DNA from: Lepidodermella squamata
Taxonomy: Eukaryota > Gastrotricha
Assembly (NCBI GenBank): GCA_047495785.1
Contig: JBLDXI010000002.1
Location: 1,550,001-1,614,000, forward strand
Direction: 5' to 3'
Length of the DNA stretch: 64,000 bases
The notes beneath the pieces were generated by a model. It worked only from the letters and a program-made list of their open reading frames with translations. It was not told the DNA's origin and searched no databases. The position numbers were made by a program, and so were the translations under genes. Below are positions 21,296 to 31,729 of the stretch, piece by piece. Numbering within the stretch: the first letter of the stretch is position 1; each line of letters begins with the position of its first letter.

Positions 21296-22095
21296 TTATT
21301 CATCAACCACATCGCCGTACTGGTTGACACGTTTTCGCTTATTCTGCTCATCGGGTTGCGACCGGGGTGCGGGCGGCGGTTGCGGTTCCGCCGTTTGCTG
21401 TCGCGACATTTGGCTATGAATTTGCTGGCCAATTTGCGTGTGGTGCCTCCTGCGAAGCTCGTCGTAAGTCACCCCGCTAGAACTCGTCGAAGTCGCGGTC
21501 TGCGACGTCTGGCTTTCGTCCATTCTAGGCGGGCCAAAATCTACGTCGGACGCCTTAGTTGGGGGCACTACAATAGGTCCCCCTGGCTCCACAGTGCGCG
21601 GGTAAGGGGTCGCTCCAGCGGTTTGGCGGCCTCGCAAAGTCTCGGCTAGTTTGCTATTGGGTAGTTCTTCCAAAATCCGACGCTGACATTCGCTTCGGAA
21701 CGAAATTTTACCTATAACCCAACCGGCACAAGCAGCTGAAAAATAAATTAAAATTACGAAAAATTTCAAAAGTTTTAGAATTTCTGAAAAATTTCAAAAA
21801 ATTTCAAAATTTTCAATTTCAAGCCGGCTTAAATTTCGATTAATTAACCAATTATTCATTTATTTATCAAATCAGCGAAAAAAATTTTACCTGCTGCGAC
21901 TTTGAATAGGCTGCCGCGGGTAGCGTGGGGCCGTAGATAGCCCGCTTTGACGAGAAAATGCGTTGAGCCTCCAAAAGCGACCATAAAGGGAAGCGATCGC
22001 TGCCAGAAAGCGTCGCGATTGCACTGCATCAACACGCGCATTTCTTCCTGGGTCAGCGCCATGCGCGGCTGGCCTTGCGGGTCACCGGTATTCAT
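21296..22095 (-). CDS. OCIA domain-containing protein (OCIAD-like)
   Basis: Two exons (22095-21891 and 21735-21296) join in frame to 214 residues. The N-terminal half is an OCIA domain: LTQEEMRVLMQCNRDAFWQR, a hydrophobic segment, a Gly-containing second segment (AACAGWVIGKISF) and the Cys-centred CQRRILEELPNSKLAETLR. The C-terminal half is Pro/Gln-rich and disordered and ends VNQYGDVVDE, which resembles the VNKYGDTWDE end of OCIAD1. OCIAD proteins reside in mitochondrial and endosomal membranes; OCIAD1 and OCIAD2 affect respiratory complex assembly. It is the last gene of a minus-strand run, 141 bp after the preceding phosphoesterase. Confidence 0.87.
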
Positions 22096-22236
22096 CGCCG
22101 ATTATTTTTTCAAAAATACTATAAAAAGCTAAAATATTAAAATAAAAATAAAAAGATCATTTCTTAACAGATGAGTTCGTTTATTGAGTACAAAATTGAT
22201 GAAATAAATTTAGAAAAAATTAACCAGCAGCACTTT

Positions 22237-23710
22237 TCAAATCAATTTCGCCTTTTCACTCGAGGAAGTAGAACAGAAAGCTAATTCGTTTCCATGTTCA
22301 ATTTGATTATCGCCTTTTTTCGGAAAACAACAACTCAATATCAGCAGAAAAATCGGCCGTAAAATGCACCAAAATGCCACGAAAATACCTGCATAGGTAT
22401 AAATTGCAAAAATTGTCCGTTCATCAGCCAGAGGGCACACTGAATAGGCTACATCGTCCGAATTCGCGGATAGCAGTAGCAAAGCCGGTGCTTTATTATT
22501 GCGCCAAGAAAATGACGGCACTGAAATTTCTTCAACGCCATTTTCATGAGTGATTTTACACGAGAAATGAGTATGACCCGAAACTATGATTCTGGGTTTG
22601 AGTTTTTCAAGCAGCATCGAACTCGCCTCTTTCGATAAAACGTCCAGTTTCGGCCGGGTGGGGGCAGATCGTTCCGGTTCAACGGCGGCGTGAGCATCTC
22701 GCGGGCATTTTCTATCATTTTCGCGATATAGCGGGAAATGTTGGAATAAAATCGGTCGATTTTTCAGTTTTTTGTTCAATTTTTCAATCGATTTTTTCGC
22801 CTCAGCGCATAAATCGCAACGACTCTCGTCACCCTCGAACGCCATCGAGTTCAATAGCACGAATTCGATGTTTTTAAGGTGGACAAGCCTGACTGAACTC
22901 GACGGTTCCAGGGCGGAATTCGGACCAATAAATTGATAATCGAATAAAATTTGGCGTTGGGGCGCGTGTTTGTAGTGAAACCCAACGTCGTGATTTCCGA
23001 CCAATCCAACAACTGGGCACAGTGAGTTGGGCAGGAAAATTGCATCGAAGCGACGGCGGTATTCGGCGAATTCCAACGGGTCTGATGTGTACTCGCCTTC
23101 GTCGGTCAGATCGCCTAGGACGAATGTGGCATCGGCGGGTGGTTGGAGCACGCGGTAGGTTGTTATGTAAGAAACTTTCATAGCCCATTCGCGGCGCAGC
23201 TTGTCAAACGGATGGCCGAATCGGTGACCCAAAATATGAGGATCCGATGCGATAATCACCCGGATTGTCTCTGATTTAAAAGAAACAAACGTAAATTTTG
23301 ATTGATCATTTCAATTGTTATCATTATATCGATTCAACTGTAGCCTTGAAATTCCTTGAAGAAAAAATTGTGATAGGCAAACAGTTGGGGATCATTATTT
23401 TCCCTATTGTCAGGTAATTTATTATGTAATTAGAATCTTTAATTTCAAATTCCAGGCTAAATCTGAGGCTCACAGGGTAGTAATCACCCGAGAAACCGAA
23501 TTCGATCAAAGCGTTTCCAATTCTGGATGCTTTACCTGATGATTGTGACGGTTTGACTCGAGGCCATCTGCATGAGGTATAAATAACAATGCAATGATGC
23601 ACCATCTCAGCATAGAACAGCGTCAATAGCACCAAGGCAATCAACTGCGCAAACATTCCGAAGCAAGTTTGAGGAAAAACCAGCGACCTCAAACTGCGCC
23701 TCAGCCTCAT
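22237..23710 (-). CDS. PGAP5/MPPE1-like metallophosphoesterase, copy B
   Basis: Two exons (23710-23536 and 23270-22237) join to 402 residues. An N-terminal membrane anchor (about 18-45) is followed by a calcineurin-like phosphoesterase domain with every metal-binding block: SDPH, GDLTDEGE, GNHDVGF, HFPLY and SGHTHF. A C-terminal hydrophobic stretch (about 335-365) follows. The tail ends KAKLI, matching the KxKxx dilysine ER retrieval pattern. PGAP5 removes ethanolamine phosphate from the second mannose of GPI anchors so that GPI proteins leave the ER. The gene follows a diverged paralogue by 158 bp on the same strand. An AATAAA lies about 60 bp past the stop. Confidence 0.85.
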
Positions 23711-23868
23711 TTATTAAGGCAGACCTATTGAAAATTGAATAAGACAAATTAAAACTCAATTTCTTTCAAAATTTCGACATTTTACTCCGAAAATTACGTG
23801 AAGTCAACAACAAAAATGGTTTGAAATTAAATAAGACAATTGAGCTGAAGAGAGCAAATAAAACAGTA

Positions 23869-25105
23869 TTAAATCATCTTTTCGCCGCAGTTTTCGTCAC
23901 TATCATCACTATCCATAGATTTGACTCGAGGTAAGAATGAGATTGTAGCAAGAATAAGAGCTCGAGATAGAAGCCAGATCGTTATAAAGGAGAAAGAGAG
24001 CGCGTAGATTGTCGCTGAGGTCGATTCACAAGGTAAATAACACCGTGAAACTTTATACTCGTTTGAATCCGCGACAAGTAAAACAACACTAGGGCATTGA
24101 TTTTTGAACCACGTGAATGGCGGAACAGTAAATTCTTCGATAAAACTCTGATTCGTGCCGCGGAGGAACTTGTTATAGCATGGCAAGTGAATATGGCCAC
24201 TGAAAATCAGTCGCGGGTTCAATTTGTCTAAAATTAGGTCAGAAACAGGTTCTGATAGCGAAAATTCACCTGGGTAAATTTTCGGGCAATTCGCATCTTT
24301 CAACACAGATATTTTGTTCTGGAATAACGGAACGTGTTGCAGCAAAATTGGTCGATTTTTCAATCGCAGCGACAAATTTTCAACAGTTTTCAGAGTTGAA
24401 TCACAAATTGAGCAATTTTCGAAACGGTCATGCATTGCCATAGAATTAAGGAGGACGAATTCGACGGGATCTTTGTTATTCCCGGTAAATTTTAATACAC
24501 GGACTGTATTAGACGGACTCGCAGATTTTTCGAGGAATTCCTGCTCGAAAAGTGTATTCCGCCATGGCTCGATAGGTTCCAACCATCCTCCAATATCGTG
24601 ATTGCCGAAAACCGAGTAAACTGGGCTGAAATTCACGCTGGGTCGGAAAATTGAGTCGAACCGCATTTTGTAGTCTTGTATCTCATCGATAGATTCAGAA
24701 GCCTCGCCGTAATCGGCCAAATCGCCGAGGACAAAAGTTGCATTGGCCCTCGGGTACAGTCGATAATACAGGGCTAGATAGCCTTTTTGCATCGACCATT
24801 CGTTAGTTATTCGAGTTAATAAATTAGACCACGTTCGACTGAGAAGGTGAACGTCAGAGACAATTATGAACCGTTGAGAATCTAAAAAATGTAATGAGGA
24901 TAATAAAATTCAAAATCACATTAAATGTTAACTTACTTGATTTTCCATTAATTTCTGGCCACTTGCAAAACGTCCAGGTAACGATTACATAGTGAATGAA
25001 TTCAGCGTAAACGAACACGAAAGCGAAGAAAATGACACTGGCGAGGAAACAGCGAGACCAGGTCGAAGGCCACAACACTTTGCTAAGACATGTCAAAAAT
25101 TTCAT
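23869..25105 (-). CDS. PGAP5/MPPE1-like metallophosphoesterase, copy A
   Basis: Two exons (25105-24937 and 24881-23869) join to 393 residues, with the intron at the same place as in copy B. Structure is the same: N-terminal anchor, then SDVH, GDLADYGE, GNHDIGG, HVPLF and SGHIHL, then a C-terminal hydrophobic segment. All catalytic metal ligands are present, so both copies should be active. The proteins are clearly paralogous but much diverged. This tail ends CGEKMI and lacks the KxKxx retrieval pattern of copy B. A TTTTAG acceptor-like site lies 12 nt before the start. Confidence 0.83.
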
Positions 25106-25526
25106 TCACTAAAATCCCTAAAATAATTATTACAAAAATATTTTATCAATCATATTTTATTTTTTTTAAGACTTGATTTTTTTGTAGAAAAAAATGATAT
25201 AATTTTTTGCATCAAAATTGTATAGTGATGGGTTGAATTCAAGCAGTATAAACAAGCAGGCAACTTTGGATAGAAAATTCAGTCACTTCAAACAAGGCGT
25301 CTTATTCCGGAAGAGGAAAGAAACCAGAACCAAGGAAAAATTAAATAAATAAAATGAGAACCTATCGTGTTCATCTCGTCGTTGTTATCGCTGATTTTTA
25401 TATGAAAGAATCATTTTTTTTCGTTCAACAAAAATTTGAGTAGTTATTTGCTTCCCGTTCAACGTGAAGATATGATAGAACCGAGATTTATTTTGATATT
25501 TGATACTGATTCAGCAGCAGCAGCAG
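25106..25526 (-). other. Spacer between SEL1L3-like and PGAP5-like genes
   Basis: The 421-bp spacer is longer than others in the run. It has an AATAAA near 25490 for the upstream gene and a TATAAAAA at 25395-25402. It may separate two transcription units, although the TATA match sits in AT-rich sequence about 290 bp from the next start. Confidence 0.4.
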
Positions 25527-28500
25527 TTACGACCTGAATATTGACGCAATTCGAGCGGTTAAAAACGCGAGTAGTGGATACAACCCAACAACGCCGATAA
25601 CAAAACCGATAACGAAAAGGGCGGCAATGTTATTCTTACTATGAAAATCGATAAAATTCACAAAATTCGCGTAGAAATTACTCGGACCACCCGATAACGA
25701 TTCGCCCAATTCGCTGGAACCGAAAAAGGAATTATACGTTTGATTAAGGTGGATATAGCCGCGGTATAAGGCGCAAGACCAATAACCCTCGGGCAAGCTT
25801 TTCAATTTACCCTCCAAACTCAAATAACCGTCCTCGTCGAATTCCGATGAGTCATGTTTCTCTTCAACTGTCATGCATGCGTCCATTAGGAAAATAGCTA
25901 CGTCAATCGGGTTCATACTAGCTAGCGACTGTGCCAGTGCTGAATCACCCGAAATTATGAGTTTATAGAACAAATCTACCGAAATTCGGTAGCCCTTTTC
26001 AGCAGCAAGCCACGCCAGGCCGAAATAGCCCTCATCCGCGCCTGCTAATAGCGAATCTGCGTATAAAGCAGCTGCCTCATCGAAATTTCCGTCATCAACC
26101 GCGTCATTGGCTAGCCACAAAATAGCGTGAGATGGGCTACTTGTGACTGAGTAGAACGGGCGGGTGATTGATGCGTTATACATGGCCCTTGAACACTTTT
26201 TCGCGTCGTTTACATCGCGTAAAAACCCGGTATTTATCAATTTCGCGGACTCGGTTTCGCATAAATAGCCCAGGTTGAATATTGCGACGTCATTCCCAGT
26301 TTCAGCAGCTATTGCGTAGTGGAGGAAAGCCTTCCGAAAATCTCCGGCTAGATAGCTGGATAAAGCAGCTCGTAAGGGCTTCCCGAGCCTGGGTGACTGG
26401 CTAGCGACTGAAGTTGCATATCGACAAGCTTCAACCGCACTTGGCTGCAGATCGATTGAATCGATGCCTTTTGCGAGAAATTCCGAGGCCATTAATGCAC
26501 CTTCCAGTGAGCCGAGACCGGCGGCTTTGACGAAATAGCCGTATGCTAGCCCTGGGTGTCTACCAGTGTTGAACGGGTGCATATTATTCAACAACAGATA
26601 ACCTATAAAAATTAAATTAAATCACAACTTCAGCGACTTGGTAATGACAGTTACAAACCAATATTGTGAGCAGCTTCGGGTACTCCCAATTCCGCGGCTT
26701 TTTCCAAATAGGGAACGGCCTTAGCTGAAAAAATTGAACAGAAATTAATAATTGGAAAATTTTCTGGTAATGCGGGAAAATTGTGAACATTTTAATCTAT
26801 AAGGCAATCAATTTTTGGGATTGAAAAACTCAGCTTTACAATTCTCGAAATTTCACAATTTTTGACATTTAAACATCGAGAATCAAGTTTTTTTTCCAAA
26901 TTTACTTCAAACAATTCCTATTACCACTTACTCAAATTTCCGTCTTCTTCCATGTAGTACCACCCAATCGCACCATAGGCCGGTCCGTAATCTTGAGCAG
27001 CAGCTTTTTCCAAATACTCTAGAGCCAGCGTTCGATTCACATCAACACCTCGCCCGTGCAGCAACACCACCGCGTAATCATACAAAATTTCAGGATCCGC
27101 CTCGATATCCGCAGCCTGGCGGAACAAATCTGCCGCCCGCTCCATGTCCCGATCAACACCCTGAGCACCCAGGTAGAACAGCCTAGCGACATCATGCATC
27201 GCTAGCCCGTCTCCCATGCCGGCCTGGTATAGCAACCAAGCCATTATAGGACCTTCGTCGTTATTTTGATGCGTTTCCAACTCCTCCTGATTGTTAAGGT
27301 GGATCGAATCAACCCAACGGTCATTGCTAGAATGTTGCTGGGTGGCCTGTTGCGAAATTTCAGCAGCAGCCTTAAGATAGCGATACGCGACCTCGAAGTC
27401 ATGATTCGATTTCAACAACAAATTTCCGAGGGCTAAATCCGAAAAATGATCGCCAAACATTGCTGATTTGAGGTAGTGGACCACATAATTTTCGGGATCC
27501 TTCACAATTTTATAACGCCTGAGAACACCTAGCAGAAATTCGGCCTCTTTCGACCCTAAACAACCGGCAGTTGACAGCTCTTCGAAAACTTCTTTAGAAT
27601 TTTTCAACTCCAATTTTTCAAGGATTTCGTCATAACTCGAGTTTTTCAGTAATTTCTCAGATTTTTTAAGCAATAGATCACTCGACGGACTTGACGTCAA
27701 TTGATTTTTGATCGAGTCACAATTTTTCAATCTTACAGCCAGCTGCTGTCCAAGGTCCGATAAACCAATGCTGGCTTGATCAATTTCAATTAAATATCTG
27801 CTTCGGTGTACTTTGACCCGGTCGATATAGCCGGAAAATGACTTGAAATACTCAGAACCGCCAAAATTGAGGTACGTAGCCGGCCAATTCAACGAATTCA
27901 ATCTGACTTGTTGATCGAACTGATTTTCAACGGTTAGTATTTCGGGATTGGAGACTGGTTTCAACGGGTCCCAACTTGTCAGAATTACTCGGTATATGTT
28001 CGATGCGACTGATAATACGATTTTATGGGCTAAACCTGTTTTCAATTTCAAGCCAGTCGGGTAAGAATATAGCCCACTGGGATCTTCAAAATCAACAACT
28101 TGGACTATTAGTTCATTCGTGTATCTTCTGATGAATAATTGAGGGGTATCTTCTTCATCCCCGCTATTTTCCGGCCTCACAGCGTGGAAAATCGAGCAAA
28201 AATCAATGTTGGAACTCAAAGGCAAGCAATTATCATGTAGATACAGCGTTAGCTCCACGGAAACCTGTGGGTGCTTATCGAGAATCGAATTCAGATCATG
28301 ATTCGTGAAATTTGCGAATGTGATAGTAACTCCGATGGATCCACCGTTCTGAAAAACGGCTGGAAAACTTATGACTTCGAACACTTCTTGCTCCCGGACA
28401 CATTCAAATGAAGGCGGGTATTGAGGTGGATATGACGATCTTCGCGGTCTTGTCTCAGGGCGAGGAAAATCGAAATTCACGTAAGCTTGAACTGCTGAAT

Positions 28501-28958
28501 CTGCGTATCCGGTTAGATGGGTGTCTGCAAGCCAAGCTTAAAAAAATTGAAAAATTAATTTCGAAAAATATTTAACTAAAATTGAATAATTTACCATAAG
28601 CGACCGCATATTCGATGTAAATGACCTTTTCCACAGGATAGTAAGCTAAATCAAGATCCGTGACCAGAATACTTATCACAATCGAATCATCATGGACATC
28701 CGAGCAATTCACATTGCTGTAATATTCGTATTGCTCTTCGTCATCGAACGAAAAAAGCTGAAGGGCGGTGTAAATTCCGTAGAAAATATCGCGAGGGCAG
28801 GTTACATTGCCAAGATGAACATCAACGGTCGGTAGACGGGTCAAATCCACCTTATCAATATAGAGCTCTGGTAAAAACGGCGACCCCTCATCGTTGCATT
28901 GTGCAATTGAGTAGAAATTCAGGTAAAATACGATTAAAATTGGTAAAATTCCATTCAT
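25527..28958 (-). CDS. SEL1L3-like type I membrane protein with Sel1 repeats
   Basis: Four exons (28958-28595, 28536-26932, 26724-26659, 26602-25527) join in frame to 1036 residues. A signal peptide (1-20) is followed by a beta-rich N-terminal region. That region includes a LamG/concanavalin-like stretch near YLNFGGSEYFKSFSGYIDRV. A long run of Sel1-type repeats (about 400-900) follows, with units such as MHDVARLFYLGAQGVDRDME and VNRTLALEYLEKAAAQDYGP. One membrane helix (about 1003-1025) and a short cytosolic tail close the protein. SEL1L of ERAD is about 790 residues and lacks the LamG-like part, so SEL1L3 (about 1130 residues) is the better match. It likely acts in the secretory pathway. 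Intron 3 uses a GTTTGT donor. Confidence 0.82.
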
Positions 28959-29057
28959 TTAATAAAAATCTAAGAAACAAACAACTTGATTAGCGCTTGT
29001 AATTTTTACTCCCCTAGAATATTCAGCAGAAAAAATAGAGAGAAAAATATAGACTAT
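28959..29057 (-). promoter_or_regulatory. 99-bp intercistronic spacer
   Basis: Only 99 bp lie between the LRRC47 stop and the SEL1L3-like start on the same strand. On the minus strand the spacer ends with a pyrimidine-rich run and TTTCTTAG 11 nt before the ATG. This is the geometry of a trans-spliced downstream operon gene. Confidence 0.5.
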
Positions 29058-30764
29058 TTAGCCACCCTTTTTGTTATCCGGGTATTCGAAAACGACGTTG
29101 AGCCGAGTTTCCTCCTTAAGATCGGCCGAGCTCGGGTAAACAACTTTCAACTGGCCCTTCGCATCGTGGATTCGCACCTGTTCAAGGACCAGTTCGTACG
29201 GAGCTCCGTTTTCAGGCGGTGGGTTCGTCGACAAATTGACTAGCTCATTAATCAAGGCAGCCATGACTCGCTTGCTGATATCAGTAGATTTCGACGTGAC
29301 TTCGAGCAGAACGTCACGGGTATCCGCAAGGCATTTTGTTTTCAGGGCGTTAGTAATTGGTGGGAATGAAATCACAGTTCCTTGGGCATCAACGATACAA
29401 GCGTAATTTTGCTGGCCTTTGACCATGCTGAGGTACTTGTGGAGACCCGTGAATGCATTTCGCTTCTTTGCCCTGCGAATTTCCTCAGCCTCCGCGACTA
29501 GATTATCAACCAACTCTCGAGCAGTGATTGGTTTTGAACCAAAAAGCGGCGTTATCTCCATTTTAGTCGCTTGACGACTTTCGTAAGTCAACGGGAAGAA
29601 GCAAGTGTTCAAATCATGGACTGCAATAGTGGCAGCTTGGCGCTTGTCGCAAACACTGTCATGCAAGTTGTTTTGAAGAGAAATAAAACGTTTGAACGTA
29701 TTGGTCGTTCGCTTCAAATCCAAGTTACGAACAATGCAGGCGATAATCGCAGGCCTGATGGCTAAAACATTCTCCTTTTGGTCAATTACAGCCTTGATTC
29801 CAGCGTCAAAATGGATAATTTTCACATCAATTTTGCCATCACTTTGAGGTTGCTGGTTGTCCTCAGCTTGACCCTCTGAGCCTTCAGATTTCTCAGCTCC
29901 GTTCCCATCTTCGTTCTCTTTCGCCGACTCGAGCTGTGCCTTGCGCTGCTGTTGCTGTTGTTTAGCTTGAGCCTTCCGATTTTCCTCATCTTTCGCGTAT
30001 TGCTGGGTTAAGTAATCAGTTACGTGCTTCGTATGCAATTGATCAACCAACTTTTGCAATCGCCTATCAGCGAGCTTGTTGCCCTTCAATTGGAGATCCT
30101 TCATTTTCAAGCAAAGGCTGAGCTCGCTCGGGACAATTTTAACCTTATTGTTAGAAAGATCAAGGTTCTTCAACGCCTTCAGGACGTCGATTTTGGCAGG
30201 AATGTCACCAATTTCGTTATCCGGAAACAGCAGTGTGTGTAAATGAACTAGCTTGTCCGAAATTAAACTCGGAGGAAACTCAGTAAGGCAATTATTTCCA
30301 GCGATTACTACGTGCAGATTAGACAGACCTGACAGATCAGGGAGACAAGTGAGCTTGTTAGACGAGACGTTCAAAGTATCCAGGTTGGCTAGCTTATCCA
30401 GTGGAGGGAGAGTTTCCAATTGATTGAAAGAAAGATCCAAAACCGACAACTTGGACAAGTTGTTCACAGATTCTGGAATTGAGGCTAGCAAATTATTATG
30501 CAGTAGAAGAGACGTAAGACTGTTCATTTCGCCAATTTTCGGTGATATCTCAGTTAATTTGCATTTGGTGATCTCCAACAAATTGATCAAACGCAGTGCA
30601 TAAATTCGCTCGTCCAAGCCACTAGCCTCCAATCTCTGCAAAACATCAGCTTCCGAACCCGAGAGAACAAGCTCTTTACGGCGTTCTTTAATTACTGTTG
30701 TAACTTCAGGCCACATTTGAGCCGCTGGTAGACAATAATATCTATCGAATAAAGCATAATTCAT
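29058..30764 (-). CDS. LRRC47-like leucine-rich repeat protein with B3/4 domain
   Basis: A single exon encodes 568 residues, close to human LRRC47 (583). Residues about 35-240 hold LRR units (LTSLLLHNNLLASIPESVNN, LSVLDLSFNQLETLP, LKNLDLSNNKVKIVPSEL). A charged Gln/Glu-rich linker follows. Residues about 320-565 match the B3/4 fold shared with phenylalanyl-tRNA synthetase beta, including the RQATKMEITPLFGSKPITAR region. LRRC47 is a cytosolic RNA/tRNA-binding-fold protein of poorly known role. It would be the first gene of the minus-strand run and is divergent from UGGT. No intron is needed. Confidence 0.9.
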   Translation of the reverse strand: MNYALFDRYYCLPAAQMWPEVTTVIKERRKELVLSGSEADVLQRLEASGLDERIYALRLINLLEITKCKLTEISPKIGEMNSLTSLLLHNNLLASIPESVNNLSKLSVLDLSFNQLETLPPLDKLANLDTLNVSSNKLTCLPDLSGLSNLHVVIAGNNCLTEFPPSLISDKLVHLHTLLFPDNEIGDIPAKIDVLKALKNLDLSNNKVKIVPSELSLCLKMKDLQLKGNKLADRRLQKLVDQLHTKHVTDYLTQQYAKDEENRKAQAKQQQQQRKAQLESAKENEDGNGAEKSEGSEGQAEDNQQPQSDGKIDVKIIHFDAGIKAVIDQKENVLAIRPAIIACIVRNLDLKRTTNTFKRFISLQNNLHDSVCDKRQAATIAVHDLNTCFFPLTYESRQATKMEITPLFGSKPITARELVDNLVAEAEEIRRAKKRNAFTGLHKYLSMVKGQQNYACIVDAQGTVISFPPITNALKTKCLADTRDVLLEVTSKSTDISKRVMAALINELVNLSTNPPPENGAPYELVLEQVRIHDAKGQLKVVYPSSADLKEETRLNVVFEYPDNKKGG

Positions 30765-31729
30765 GACAGTTAAATCGCAGGCAACGCAAGCCGTCTTTTA
30801 TCGATGAAATGGAATACGAAAGCCAACAAACAGTTTCCTAAACAACGTCTGAGCGGGAAGCGGGAATAAGTAATTAGAATTCAGGGTGCGTAAGTATTTC
30901 GAGTTAAGCAGCTCTCTCCGCCGATTAAATTCTGAAAAGACAGAAGCGGATTCTTTGGAGCTAGCTTGCAATCGGTATAGTATTAGTCAAAAATCATAGA
31001 GGGACTAACGTTCGAAAAGTGGCTAGCCGACCGCCGAAATGGAGCATCCGGTCAAGCTACACCACTTGAACAATAATTATCGCTAGTTCTAGCGATTTCA
31101 ACTGCCTGAAATGACGCATTTGCAGCTGGAGCTTCACATATGCAGGTTACACAGCTGCTCACGTAAGCTCAGATTAGGTAAGTAGTTCATTCAGACCTGG
31201 TTTCAGGGGAAGTCAAGAAATAGCAGCTAGCAGCTGAGAGCCTTACAAAAAAGAAAGAAAGACGCAACTTCAGCGAAAAACTAACGCGCGCAAAACTTAT
31301 TCAAAATTTTATAAAAACTCAATATATCTTTTAAAATTATTTTCATTACATTGAAAATTTCTAGTAAAAATTTGTTTGAGAACTAGGGCAGCATCACGTG
31401 ATTTGACCAACTTTTTTCCCCCTTCTTCGCAGAAAGGGAAAGGAGATTTGAGCAAGAGGTAGTTAGTTTTGAGTGAGCAGAGACTAGGGAATTCACTGCT
31501 TCAGGCGTTGTATGGCATGTCACCGAACCGATGCCTCTAAAACTTTGAATTTTGACTCTTGGAATGAATATCCATGACAAGAGAAATGTGCTATAGTAGT
31601 ATTTTCTGGATCATTTGGTTTTCTAACTTGTCCTTACACAACCTTCACTTTTGCCGGTTTGCGGCATCCGGCATAAATATGATGTCAAATAAGTATACCA
31701 TATGTTTGTTCTAGGATTGGAAGCGCTAC
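30765..31729. promoter_or_regulatory. Divergent promoter region with CAGCTG E-boxes
   Basis: About 965 bp separate the divergent LRRC47 and UGGT genes. Three CAGCTG E-box sites fall within 115 bp (31123-31128, 31152-31157, 31231-31236). No TATA box or ER-stress element (CCAAT-N9-CCACG) was found. A TTCTAG site lies 15 nt before the UGGT start. Confidence 0.4.
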
